A stretch of 64,000 bases of DNA from Nonomuraea turcica (GTDB lineage Bacteria; Actinomycetota; Actinomycetes; Streptosporangiales; Streptosporangiaceae). The position numbers were made by a program, and so were the translations under genes. The stretch spans positions 248,001 to 312,000 of the forward strand of contig NZ_JAUZQF010000010.1 of NCBI RefSeq assembly GCF_030718205.1. Direction: 5' to 3'. Of the stretch, positions 31,096-40,800 are shown piece by piece. The notes below the pieces were generated by a model. The model made no database searches, was not told the DNA's origin, and saw only the letters and a list, made by a program, of their open reading frames with translations. Every line of letters starts with the position of its first letter. Within the stretch, counting starts at the first letter, position 1.

Positions 31096-32382
31096 GTGAG
31101 TGACCGACGTCACCAGGGATGCGGAAACGTGACCGAAACAGGTTCTACATCGGCGGGGGTGCCCGCGGTCTCCGGACACCAGGCGTCGCTCGATGGCATA
31201 CGTGCGGTGGCCGCGTTCGCCGTCCTGGTCTTCCACGTGGCGATGGAGGCGGGCACGGCGCTGGAACCGGGTTTCCTGGGTGGCGTGTTGTCCAGGGGCG
31301 AGATCGGCGTGCCGATCTTCTTTACGCTGTCCGGCCTGCTGCTCTATCGTGCTTGGGCCGCAGAGGTCCTGATCGGAGACCCGGCTCCCAGCACGCGCCG
31401 CTACCTGTGGAGGCGTTTCCTGCGCATCATCCCCGCCTACTGGCTGGTGGTGGCCGTGGCCCTGCTGCTGTGGGGCGAGGTCCACCGGTCGGATCCGTGG
31501 ACGTGGGGGAACATGTTGTTCCTGGTGCACATCTACGACACGAACCCGTGGTGGTTCGGCCTCGGGCCCAAGGGGCTCGGTCAGATGTGGAGCCTGGCGG
31601 TCGAGCTGACGTTCTACCTCACGCTCCCGCTGGTGGCGGCCGCGCTGCGGGGGTTCGCGCTGCGGGCGGGGCCGGACCTGGGCGCCAGGGCCAGGCGCCT
31701 GCTGATCGGGCTGGTGGTCTTGGCCGCTCTCTCCTACGTGTACACGATCTTCGAGTATTTCCCCGAGTACCGGCCGTGGATGAACGTGTGGCTGCCGCGC
31801 TCGTGGACGTTCTTCGTGCCAGGCATGGCGCTGGCGGTACTGACCGTCTGGGCCCGGGCGGATGACGGCCGCATCCGCCGCCTGTGCGCGGCCCTGGCCT
31901 CCTCGTGGGGCACGTTGTGGCTCATCGCGGGGCTGGCGTACCTGATCGCCGCCACCCCGGTGACCGGGCCGCGCTTCGTCGGTCTGGGCGGCATCTGGAC
32001 CGCGTTCTACGAGCAGGCCCTCTACACGGTCATCGCCTTCTGTCTCGTCGCGCCCGCGGCCCTGGAGCCGGAGCGCGCCACGCCGGTGCGCGCGCTGCTC
32101 GGCGGGCGGGTCATGAGCTATCTCGGCCGGATCTCCTACGGCGTCTTCCTGTGGCAGTTCGTGGTCATCTACCTCTGGTACGACTTCACCGGCCAAGAGC
32201 CGTGGTCCGGCAACCTGCTACTCAACCTGGCCGCCGTCGGCGCCATCACGGTTGCGCTCTCCGGGCTCACCTACCGCTACGTAGAGGAGCCCGCCAGGCG
32301 GCTGATCCGCTTCATCCCTCAGAGCGCCGGAGGGGCCGGTCCCGGCTCGCCGAAGGCCACCGCCCTCAGGCAGAACGCCTGA
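31096..32382 (+). CDS. Acyltransferase-3 (OafA-like) membrane protein
   Basis: A 428-residue integral membrane acyltransferase with about ten helices. The family marks are SLDGIRAVAAFAVLVFHVAME (catalytic-type His), GVPIFFTLSGLLLYRAW and the central RRFLRIIPAYWLVV. Members O-acetylate or O-acylate cell-surface glycans. GTG at 31096 or GTG at 31129 could start it; the ribosome sites are poor in both. It resembles the gene next to the Rv0227c-like one in mycobacteria. The 3' end overlaps the convergent GT-C-like gene by 64 bases. The flanking genes place it in the arabinan region, so it may modify that polymer. Confidence 0.88.
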   Translation: MSDRRHQGCGNVTETGSTSAGVPAVSGHQASLDGIRAVAAFAVLVFHVAMEAGTALEPGFLGGVLSRGEIGVPIFFTLSGLLLYRAWAAEVLIGDPAPSTRRYLWRRFLRIIPAYWLVVAVALLLWGEVHRSDPWTWGNMLFLVHIYDTNPWWFGLGPKGLGQMWSLAVELTFYLTLPLVAAALRGFALRAGPDLGARARRLLIGLVVLAALSYVYTIFEYFPEYRPWMNVWLPRSWTFFVPGMALAVLTVWARADDGRIRRLCAALASSWGTLWLIAGLAYLIAATPVTGPRFVGLGGIWTAFYEQALYTVIAFCLVAPAALEPERATPVRALLGGRVMSYLGRISYGVFLWQFVVIYLWYDFTGQEPWSGNLLLNLAAVGAITVALSGLTYRYVEEPARRLIRFIPQSAGGAGPGSPKATALRQNA

Positions 32383-34307
32383 CCCTGGCCGCCGGCCGCG
32401 CTGATCCGCATGCCCTTGCCCGCCCCGTCGTGCGGGACGTAGAACAGCGCTCCCATGGCGCCGGTCGCGGGCAGCGTGGCCGCCCGCTGGGTGCCGCCGA
32501 GGTCCACCACGACCTGCACCGGCTGGGGACTGACGTACGCCATGGCCACCACCATGCCGGGGCCGCCCAAGGACTCGACGGGGAAGACCTGGGTCGCCGG
32601 ATAACACTTCCTACCCTTGACCGCGTCGAAGAAGGGCGCCACCCGGCCCACGAGGACGAGCTTGCCCGTGGCGTCGAAGACGTACGGCTCGGCCGACGGC
32701 TGCGGCTCGCGCATGCGCTCTCTGATCTCGGGGTCGGCCAGCGGCGCGAGCACGTAGGACGTCAGGCGGCGCGGCCCGTTCCAGGGCAGGACGATCTCCG
32801 GCGGCACGGGACGCGCGTAGATGTCGGCGTCCGGCGCGGCGGTGGCCAGCGAGGCCCGCGCGTTGTCCAGGTAGCTCCTGACCTTGTCCCCGCTGAGCGT
32901 GTCGCCGAAGGCGTTGATCGAGACCAGCGACACGGCCACGAAGGCGACGGTCAGCCCGCCCGCGGCCAGCGACAGCGTGCCCGGAACCGGCCTGCGGCGG
33001 GTGTCGTCGGGCTCGCCCTCGACCGGCTGCCAGGCCAGCGCCAGGCACAGGGCGACCAGCACCGCGGCGTCGGCGACGTACCTGGTCTCCGCGCCCACCA
33101 GGTCCCACGCGGTGGCCCGCGCGATCACGGTGGGCACCGCGTCGGCCACGACGACGTAGGCGGCCAGAATCGCCCACGCCCGCCACGCCCGCCTGCGGTA
33201 CACGCACGTGACCACGACGAGTAACACGATCACGGCCCATGAGCCGATCACGGTGGCCTGGGCCGGGTCGGCCAGCCCTCCGGTGGCGGTGAGCCCGCCC
33301 CAGCGCAGCGGGCCGCCGACCGCGCCCGTGGGGAAGGTCTCCCCCAGCAGCCTGCGCAGCAGCCCGGGGACGATCTCGGCCTTCGGGCCGGTCAGCCCGT
33401 CGGAGCCGGCGCTGTCACCGCGCAGCCAGTACAGCACGCCGTACCCGGCCAGCAGCAGGCCGTGCGCCCACCAGACGGGCCTGCGCAGCTCGGTCAGCAG
33501 CGCGCGAGCCCACAACCCCTTGCCCAGGTAGGCGCTGGTGATCCCGAGCACCACGAAGGGGATGAACACTCCCTTCGTGGAGAAGGCCATCCCGACGGCG
33601 GTCCAGATGAGGGCGTGCCAGCGGCCCTTGCCCTCGCGGACGTATCTGATGTGCGAGGCCAGCGCGGCGATCAGCGCGAGTTGCAGCGGCACCGCGTTGA
33701 GCGCGGCCGACCACCAGCTCATCGCGGGCACGGTGAGCGGGGCGAAGACGTAGACGGTCAACGCGGCCAGCACGACCGCGCGGTCCCCGAACAGCCGCCG
33801 CAACAACACGAGAAACACGATCGAGGCCGCCGCCTGGAGCGCGAGGGTGACGAACGAGACTAGCGCCCAGTTGTACGGTGCCACCGACGTGAGCACCCAC
33901 ACCAGGGCCAGCGCGCCGGGCATGAGGTGGCCCTTGTGCACCCGGGTCAGGTATTCCCAGGTCAGCCCGCTGTCACTGGCGCCGGCCACGAAAAGGAAGT
34001 CGTCCTCGACGAAGTACGCCTTGCTGAGTACGCCGGCCTTGAAGACCAGCGAGACCAGGATGAGCAGCAGACCGACACCCATGACGGGCCCGGTGCGGAT
34101 CGCGGGCAACGTGATCTGCACCGGCTCAGGGCGTCTGGCGTCGTCAGGCGGCGTCGTTTCGGTTTCGGAGCGCTCGACGTCCTCAGCCGGCGTCGCTTCC
34201 GTGCCGGAGCGCTCGACCTCCTCAGCCGGCGTCGTGCCCGCTTCCGACCGCTCGACGTCCTCGGTCTGCGTCGTTTCCGTGTCGGAGCGTTTGACGTGCT
34301 CGGGCAT
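32319..34307 (-). CDS. GT-C-like polytopic membrane protein with N-terminal repeats, copy 1
   Basis: A 662-residue membrane protein with roughly ten helices. The first extracytoplasmic loop carries AYFVEDDFLFVAGASD, an acidic pair typical of GT-C glycosyltransferases. The soluble C-terminal domain holds DIYARPVPPEIVLPWNGP and an RKCYPATQVF segment. The N terminus (about 65 residues) is a tandem 13-residue repeat rich in Glu, Arg and Thr. The family looks like a lipid-linked sugar transferase, but catalytic activity is unproved. ATG at 34307 is favoured because GGAAGGA lies about seven bases upstream; 34313 is an alternative. A paralogue lies at 36024-37874. Confidence 0.72.
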   Translation of the reverse strand: MPEHVKRSDTETTQTEDVERSEAGTTPAEEVERSGTEATPAEDVERSETETTPPDDARRPEPVQITLPAIRTGPVMGVGLLLILVSLVFKAGVLSKAYFVEDDFLFVAGASDSGLTWEYLTRVHKGHLMPGALALVWVLTSVAPYNWALVSFVTLALQAAASIVFLVLLRRLFGDRAVVLAALTVYVFAPLTVPAMSWWSAALNAVPLQLALIAALASHIRYVREGKGRWHALIWTAVGMAFSTKGVFIPFVVLGITSAYLGKGLWARALLTELRRPVWWAHGLLLAGYGVLYWLRGDSAGSDGLTGPKAEIVPGLLRRLLGETFPTGAVGGPLRWGGLTATGGLADPAQATVIGSWAVIVLLVVVTCVYRRRAWRAWAILAAYVVVADAVPTVIARATAWDLVGAETRYVADAAVLVALCLALAWQPVEGEPDDTRRRPVPGTLSLAAGGLTVAFVAVSLVSINAFGDTLSGDKVRSYLDNARASLATAAPDADIYARPVPPEIVLPWNGPRRLTSYVLAPLADPEIRERMREPQPSAEPYVFDATGKLVLVGRVAPFFDAVKGRKCYPATQVFPVESLGGPGMVVAMAYVSPQPVQVVVDLGGTQRAATLPATGAMGALFYVPHDGAGKGMRISAAGGQGQAFCLRAVAFGEPGPAPPAL
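34122..34301 (-). repeat. 39-bp tandem repeat encoding 13-residue units
   Basis: Four full units and a partial one at the 5' end of the GT-C-like gene. They encode EHVKRSDTETTQT, EDVERSEAGTTPA, EEVERSGTEATPA, EDVERSETETTPP and DDARRPEP. The units are in frame and highly charged, and they precede the first membrane helix. Copy number could vary between strains. Confidence 0.85.
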
Positions 34308-34341
34308 CGTCATTTCCTTCCGCTGCAGTAAGCTCCGCGCC

Positions 34342-35082
34342 GTGGACACCCCCGAACCGTTCCGAGCGGATCTCGGCAGATCCGTCCGGTTGCTGCGTGC
34401 CTTCCGCCTGGAGCAGAGCGATCCGGATTTCTTCTACGGCACCCTGGCCAGTGACACGGTCGCCCAGCTGGCGACCTACACGGATCTGGCCGGTGCCACG
34501 GTGGCCGACGTGGGGGGCGGCCCCGGTTACTTCGCCGACGCGCTGCGTGCCGTCGGCGCCCGGCCTCTGTGCGTGGACTGCGACGCCGGGGAGATGCGCC
34601 TGCGCGACGGGGTGCCGCCGCGGGACTCGATCCTGGGCAGCGCCCTGGACCTGCCCCTCGCCACGGGCTCGGTGGATGTGTGCTTCTCCTCGAACGTGCT
34701 TGAGCACGTCCCCGACCCGCTCAGGATGGCGGACGAGATGGTCAGGGTCACCCGTCCCGGCGGGATCGTCTACCTGTCGTACACCGTCTGGCTCGGGCCG
34801 TGGGGCGGCCACGAGACCTCTCCCTGGCACTACCTGGGCGGCCACTACGCCGCCCGGCGGTACGCGCGCAGGCACGGCAAGCCGCCCAAGAACGTCTACG
34901 GCGAGAGCATGTACGCCATCGGGGTGGCCAAGCCGCTGGCCTGGGCCCGCCGGTGCCGCGACGCGGAGATCCTTGATGCGATCCCTCGCTACCATCCCCG
35001 CTGGGCCCGGCATGTCATCCACCTACCTGGCATCCGCGAGCTGGTCACCTGGAACCTGCTCCTCGTCCTGCGCCGCAGGTGA
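34342..35082 (+). CDS. Class I SAM-dependent methyltransferase, Rv0224c-like
   Basis: A 246-residue methyltransferase. Motif I is VADVGGGPGYFADALR, motif II CVDCDAGEM, then SALDLPLATGSVDVCFSSNVLEHVPDP and MVRVTRPGGIVYLSYT. The methyl acceptor is unknown; an equivalent gene lies beside glycosyltransferase and DUF3068 genes in mycobacteria, so a cell-wall glycan or lipid is plausible. The GTG at 34342 is 35 bases from the divergent GT-C-like start and has no clear ribosome site, so it may be leaderless. Its last 60 bases overlap the convergent DUF3068 gene. Confidence 0.82.
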   Translation: MDTPEPFRADLGRSVRLLRAFRLEQSDPDFFYGTLASDTVAQLATYTDLAGATVADVGGGPGYFADALRAVGARPLCVDCDAGEMRLRDGVPPRDSILGSALDLPLATGSVDVCFSSNVLEHVPDPLRMADEMVRVTRPGGIVYLSYTVWLGPWGGHETSPWHYLGGHYAARRYARRHGKPPKNVYGESMYAIGVAKPLAWARRCRDAEILDAIPRYHPRWARHVIHLPGIRELVTWNLLLVLRRR

Positions 35083-36027
35083 GCGCCGCCGCATGAGCCA
35101 AATGGCGGTCACCACACAGCCGGCGCCGAGCGCGCCGCCGCCCACCGGCGCGACCGTTCCCAGCAGCAGGATCCAGCGGCGGTAGGCGGCCGCGGTGTTC
35201 AGCGCCGCCACGACGTCGGTCTCGGTGGTGCGGAACGCCGCTTCCAGCGCGGTCAGCCGGCCCCGCCCGTCGGCCGTGACCAGCGTCTCCTCCACCTCGT
35301 CCAGTGTCTTGATCGGCTGGCCGCTGACCGGCTCCACCCAGTACGTGCGGCGGATCTCGGCGTACCGGCCCAGCCCGACGTCGCCCTTGCCCGGCAGCCC
35401 CATAAGGTGGCGCGGCAGCGGCGCGGTCTCGCCGGGGACGAGCCGGCGCGGTGTGCGCTGGACGTAGCGGTAGGTCTCGACGCCGCGCACCCGCTCCACC
35501 CCGTCGAACGCGGCCGTGACCGGCTGGCGCAGCCGCAGGTCGAACAGCGTGTAGTCGCGGCGCTGGGCGTTGAAGGGCCAGCGGAACGCCTGTCCCGACT
35601 GCTCGATCGAGGTGTTCTCGTCCAGGTATTCGCCGCAGCAGTTGACAATGGCGCCGGTGCGGCGGTCGAAGGCAAGGCGCCGCTCGTGGTAGTCCAGCCG
35701 CTCGCCGTCCCGCGTGGCCATGGAGATCGACTCGCCCCACACCGCGCGGTCGTCGTCACCGGCCAGCACATCGCCGATCAGCCACCGCGTCTGCACCAGC
35801 TCCCCCACCGCGGGCCGCATCGTGGCCGGGTCCAGGTAGGTCGCAGACTCCGCCACCGACCGGGTCATGCTCTGCTGCTCCAGCGGCGCCTTGAGCAGCT
35901 GGCCGTACACGTACAGGCGGGTCAGGGGGATGAGCGTCAGCAGGAAGGCGCCCACGCCGGCCAGCACCAGCGCGAGGTTCCTGCGGCTCGTGACGTTCAT
36001 GGTGCCGGACTCGGGCACGTCGGTCAT
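35023..36027 (-). CDS. DUF3068 (PorA-like) membrane protein, copy 2
   Basis: A 334-residue relative of the DUF3068 protein at 30090-31010. Near the N terminus is a transmembrane helix (LALVLAGVGAFLLTLIPLTRL). A large outer domain contains IVNCCGEYLDENTS and RTYWVEPVSGQPIKTLDEVEE, and a closing helix (ILLLGTVAPVGGGALGAGCVV) ends it. The CC pair is conserved between the copies. The ATG at 36027 overlaps the GT-C-like stop (ATGA), so it is translated with that gene and AftD. Its function is unknown; the repeated pairing with arabinan genes suggests an envelope role. It overlaps the convergent methyltransferase by 60 bases. Confidence 0.8.
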   Translation of the reverse strand: MTDVPESGTMNVTSRRNLALVLAGVGAFLLTLIPLTRLYVYGQLLKAPLEQQSMTRSVAESATYLDPATMRPAVGELVQTRWLIGDVLAGDDDRAVWGESISMATRDGERLDYHERRLAFDRRTGAIVNCCGEYLDENTSIEQSGQAFRWPFNAQRRDYTLFDLRLRQPVTAAFDGVERVRGVETYRYVQRTPRRLVPGETAPLPRHLMGLPGKGDVGLGRYAEIRRTYWVEPVSGQPIKTLDEVEETLVTADGRGRLTALEAAFRTTETDVVAALNTAAAYRRWILLLGTVAPVGGGALGAGCVVTAIWLMRRRSPAAQDEEQVPGDQLADAR

Positions 36028-37874
36028 GGTCGCGGCACCGCCTGTCCCGGCGTCACGTCGCCGATGCACACGCCCGGCGGCATGTCGTGCACGACGATGC
36101 GGTCGGCGCCCGGCTCGGCGAGCATGAACACCTTGCCCAGGCCGGAGCGCAGTTCCACGTCAACGGCGCGCTCGCCCATCCAGAACGTGATCTTCGTGTC
36201 CGCGCGGGCGGCGTACCCGAGCTTCACCAGGGTGCCCTCCAGGCGGCTGACGCGATTGTCCAGCGGCACCTGCACGGTTCCGTTGGTGACCGGCCAGCAC
36301 CGGTCCTGGGTCGCCGGGACGAGCGGGATTCCTTGGACGTCCCCGGGCCGCAGGTGGCCCTGGTCGTCGAAGACCATGCCGTCGAGCGCCGCGGGTGGCG
36401 CCTGCATTCTGGCCCTGAGCTGAGGTGTGGCCATGGCCCCCAGCACCCTGGAGGTCAGGCTGTAGGTCTTGTAGCTCGCCGGCAGCACCTCGGACGGCAC
36501 GAGCCGGTCGTAGATCACGGTGCCGGGCGCCGCCCTGACCAGGTCGGCCCGTGCGTTCTCGATGTAGTGGTAGCGCCGATCCGCGCCCAGGTAACCGGTG
36601 AAGAGCGTGACCGTGACCAGCGACGCGCCCACGAACAGGCCGAGCGCCGCCCCGCAGATCCCGCTCACCCGTTCCCTGCCGGGCAGCATCCTCCGGTACG
36701 GCTCCGCCTCACCGGGAAGCGGCAGCAGCACGAGCCCGACGACCAGCGCGATCAGCGGTACGGCGTCGGCGACGTACCGCGTGTCCGTGCCGGCGAACGA
36801 GCCGAGCAGGTGAACCCGGCCCCACAACACCGGCAGGGCGTCGGCCACGAGCACGTACCCGAGCAACAGCGCCCAGGCCGGACCCGCCCGCCTGCGGTAG
36901 TACGCGGTGACCGCCACCACGGCCGCGAGGGTGACGAGGGAGGCGATCACGACCGGCAGGGGCGGCGAGGCCACTCCCCAGTCGCCGCCCGCGAACCACC
37001 GCCAGGGTCCGCCGAGCACGGTGGTGGCGAACGTCTTGCCAAGCAGCTCCCACAGGAACCCCGCGGCCTGGTCGAAGATCGGCAGAGCTCCGGTGTTGGG
37101 CGACGAGAGCGCCCGATACATGTAGAGCGCCCCGAAACCCACCAGCACGAGCAGGTACATCGACCAGGCCACCATGTACTTGCGCAGCGCGGTGCGCAGG
37201 CCGCCGTGGTAGAGCACCGTGAGCGCGAACAGCACCAGCGGCAGGGCGAACCCCTTGACGAACCCGAGCAGCCCGAACAGCACCCATAGCGCCGCGGCCA
37301 CGGCGTGCCGGAGCCGCCCGGTACGCAGGTGCAGCCAGTGCGAGGCGATCGCCATGGGCAGGGCGATCTGCAGGAAGACGGTGTTGAGCGCCGCCGCCCA
37401 CCACACGAGCGCCGGTACGGTGATCGGCGCGACGAGGAAGACCAGGAGCGGCGCGAGGATCGCCGGGCGCTCGCCGAACACGACGCGGAGCATCCGCAGG
37501 ACGGCGAGGGCGGCACAGGCGTGCAGCACCAGGATCCCGCCGGCCGCGTACCCCCAGCCGAAGGGCTCCAGCCTGGACGTGAGCCAGGCCAGCAGGAAAC
37601 CGCCCGGCATGAACTGGCCGAAGTGGATCCGGGTCAGGTAGTCGAAGGAGAGATCGTTCTCCATCGCCCTGGCCACGAACTCGAAGTCGTCCTCCTTGAA
37701 GTAGGAGCTCTGGACGATGGCCGTCTTCCAGGCCAGGGCCGCAGCGATGAGCACGAGAGCGGCCAGCAGGACACCGTGACGCCGCGCCCACCGGGACGCC
37801 GCGCCGGCGGTGCGGGCCATCGGGGCCGGGACGGTGAGCACGAACCCGGTGCGCGGCTTGGTGGTCTCGGTCAT
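36024..37874 (-). CDS. GT-C-like polytopic membrane protein, copy 2
   Basis: A 616-residue membrane protein related to the one at 32319-34307. It has the matching acidic motif SYFKEDDFEFVARAMEN, about ten helices, and a soluble C-terminal segment containing LVPSEVLPASYKTYSLTSRVLGAM. Unlike the first copy it lacks the 13-residue repeats. It is likely a lipid-sugar-dependent transferase or a non-catalytic relative. The ATG at 37874 overlaps the AftD stop (ATGA), and its own stop overlaps the DUF3068 start, giving the order AftD, this gene, DUF3068 on one transcript. Confidence 0.75.
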   Translation of the reverse strand: MTETTKPRTGFVLTVPAPMARTAGAASRWARRHGVLLAALVLIAAALAWKTAIVQSSYFKEDDFEFVARAMENDLSFDYLTRIHFGQFMPGGFLLAWLTSRLEPFGWGYAAGGILVLHACAALAVLRMLRVVFGERPAILAPLLVFLVAPITVPALVWWAAALNTVFLQIALPMAIASHWLHLRTGRLRHAVAAALWVLFGLLGFVKGFALPLVLFALTVLYHGGLRTALRKYMVAWSMYLLVLVGFGALYMYRALSSPNTGALPIFDQAAGFLWELLGKTFATTVLGGPWRWFAGGDWGVASPPLPVVIASLVTLAAVVAVTAYYRRRAGPAWALLLGYVLVADALPVLWGRVHLLGSFAGTDTRYVADAVPLIALVVGLVLLPLPGEAEPYRRMLPGRERVSGICGAALGLFVGASLVTVTLFTGYLGADRRYHYIENARADLVRAAPGTVIYDRLVPSEVLPASYKTYSLTSRVLGAMATPQLRARMQAPPAALDGMVFDDQGHLRPGDVQGIPLVPATQDRCWPVTNGTVQVPLDNRVSRLEGTLVKLGYAARADTKITFWMGERAVDVELRSGLGKVFMLAEPGADRIVVHDMPPGVCIGDVTPGQAVPRP

Positions 37875-40800
37875 GACACGCTCGTCATGGTCGGGCCGCC
37901 GGCGGCGACGGGTACGGGGATCTCGATCCGCTTGGCCGGCGCCCGCCTGGCGGGGACCTCGGCGAGCAGCTGCGCCAGCAGAGGCAGGCAGAGCAGCTGC
38001 GGCCACAGACCGCCCACACCCACGGCGACCAGCACCGCGGCGGCCAGGTAGAGGACGACACCGGCCGGCGGGCCCAGCAGGAGGCGCCCGCGGGTCCGCA
38101 GGCGCCCGTGCTCGGCCTCGCGCAGCGGGCGCAACCGGGTTCCGAGCGCACAGACCACGCCGACGACGCCCGCGCCGGCCGGTCCGCCGACCCAGAACCC
38201 CAGGGCGACGGCGAAGGGCAGGACATGGGCCGGGCGCAGGCGAGCGGGCCGGATCGGCGCCAGGTGCCGCGGGGGCAGGCCCGTTCTCGCCAGGGCGAGG
38301 AGCGCCACCAGCAGCGCCAGGGCGCCGCCCGCGGCCAGCCCGGCCCGGTAGGCGCCGTCGGGCTCGTAGGTGAGCGTGACGGTGCCCACGGTGTACTCGG
38401 GCAGGAACCACGCCTGCCGCCAGCCGTCGAGCCGGACGGGTTTCAACTCGACCGCTCCCAGCTTGGCCCGCCACCCGGCGTTGAAGTTCTCGTTGACGAC
38501 CAAGTAGGAGTCGACGGTGACGCCGACCTTGACCACGCGCTCGGCTGCGTCCCACGACTGCACGGCGACGTCGTTCATGTCCACGGGGTTCATGTCCAGG
38601 GGGACGGCGCGGACGCCCGGCTGGGGGCGGACGATGGCGGACTCGATGCGGTAGGGCTCTCCAGGGCGTACGGACATGCGGGACTGGCCGGCCGCGAGCC
38701 GCTGCGGCTCGCAACTCCTGAACGTGATGGGTTTTCCGATGACCACGTCGTTGAGCGTGCCATCGACGACCTCAGTGTGCACGGCGTCGCCGTCAATGGT
38801 GAGCGTCGGGCCGAACCCGCAGGGCATTCTGAGCGGGAAGCCGGTCAGCGCGCCGAGCGGGCGCACCCCGGGGAAGGCGATGTCGCTGATCTCGATGGAG
38901 CGGCCGCCGGACGCGCCGAACTCCAGCTTGACCTTCTGGGCCTCCATGGCGGGGAAACGGATGAGGCCGTCCTTGCCCACCCAGCTCTGCCGCACCCCGC
39001 CCTCGGCCCGGATCGTCACCCGGATGGGCGGAGCGCCGAGGTAGGAGTCGGGTGTGACGACGCGGATCTGCGACAGCCGCGTCCTGCGGGCCAGCTCGAC
39101 GCTCAGCGTGGGACGCGGGTCGAGCGGATCGGCGAACCAGGCGGTCTTCGGGTCCCCGTCGAACGCCCACCGGCCGGCGGCAGCGCCGTGCTCGACCGCG
39201 GTCGAGGACGCCTGCACCTTTATGGCGTCGCCGGGCAGCGTGCTGAGCCGCTCGATGGCGGTGCGCTCGGTGAGCACCGCACGGCCGGAGACGGCGTACG
39301 AGCCGTCCTTCCTGACGGTGAACGAACGGTCGAAGCCGTTGCCGTCGTCGCCGAGGACCTCGTGGCCCTTGGCGCAGCTCCAGGCGACGGAGCCCTTGAC
39401 GCATCCGGGGACGTCACCGGTCCTGCTTACCGCGACCGAGACCGGCTCGCCCGAGGCCGCGCCCGGGTCGGGCACGGTGATCGACCGTCCGGCCTGGACG
39501 CCGGGGATGGCCAGCTCGGTGATCCCGACGCGGCTGCCGAGCCTGCTCTGCGGCTCGTAGCCGGTGGCGGTGACCTTCACGCGCAAGCGGCTGATCGGGC
39601 CACTCGGCACCACCAGCTCCTGCGGGTCCGCGGTGGCGCGTACCCGCTGGCGCAGCGAGCCGGTGTCGGTCTCCACCGCCACTTCGCTGGGCGGGGGGCC
39701 GATGGGCGCGTTCTCGAAGGCCACCTTGATCGTGCCGACCGTCAGAGGCTGGGTGAAGGCGACCTCAAGCCACTCGCCGACCGCGCCGTTCCAGCCCGTG
39801 GACCGCCAGCTGGTCCGCCGGTCGCCGTCGAGGGCGGCGAAGGGCTGACGGGCGGGCTCTCTGGAGCGTGGGGACGCCGTGACATCGGCCTCGGAGCTGG
39901 ACGCCGTGACCTTCGCGATCCCGGTGAGCGTCGCCGTGGCCAGGTATTTCTCCCATCCGGGATCGAGGATGTCGTTCGACGGCAGGTCGCCGCGGAACGG
40001 CTCGTCGGCGGTGAGCGTGGCGCTGGCGTTGCGGCGCAGGTCGGGGTAGGAGAGCTCGCGGCGGCGCAGGGTGTCGGTCAGCACCGTGTCGCCGGCGGGC
40101 ACCTCGACCTGGCCCTGGTCGTCGTTGAGCAGGACCGGGCGGTCGTCGTCCAGGAGGCCCTGCTCGGCCAGGTCGAGCAGGGCCTCGGGGGCGCCTCCCA
40201 CGCGGAGCGGGCGGGTGGCCTCGACGGTGCCGACGAGCGGCGCGGCGTCCGCCACCTTGTAGATCTCGACCGCGTGGTAGGGCTGGTCCACCCAGGCGGC
40301 CGCCTTGCCGTACTGGCCGATGCCGACGCCGGGCCCCATCTGGGCGGCGAGCGAGATGCCGGGCGAGTCCTCGAGTGCCTGGTGCACGCGGATCGGCCAG
40401 GCCGTGCCGATGGTGGCGCGGTCCAGGTCGTTGCGCACCACCAGGTATGTCACTCCCATGCGGCGCAGCGTGGCCGTGAGCCCCGCCGACCCCTCGCCGG
40501 CGGACAGGCGCTCGTCGATGGCGGCCATGAGCCGCGAGATGCCGGCCGACCCCCACGGCACAATGGTGTGCGTGGCCCAGCGGCCCTGCGAGAGCGCCTG
40601 CAGCGGCTCGTCCAGGGGCCGCCCCCAGAGGTACTCACCACGTTTGGCACCGGGCACGGCCAGGACCATCCCGTCTCCGGCGTTGCGCCCCAGCCAGGAG
40701 ATGGTCTGCTTCCAGTAGTCGGGGATCGCGGTGAAGCCTCCGGCCGGCGCGAGCCCCGCGTACAGGATGGGCAGGGTCGACAACCCCATCAGCCCGGCAG

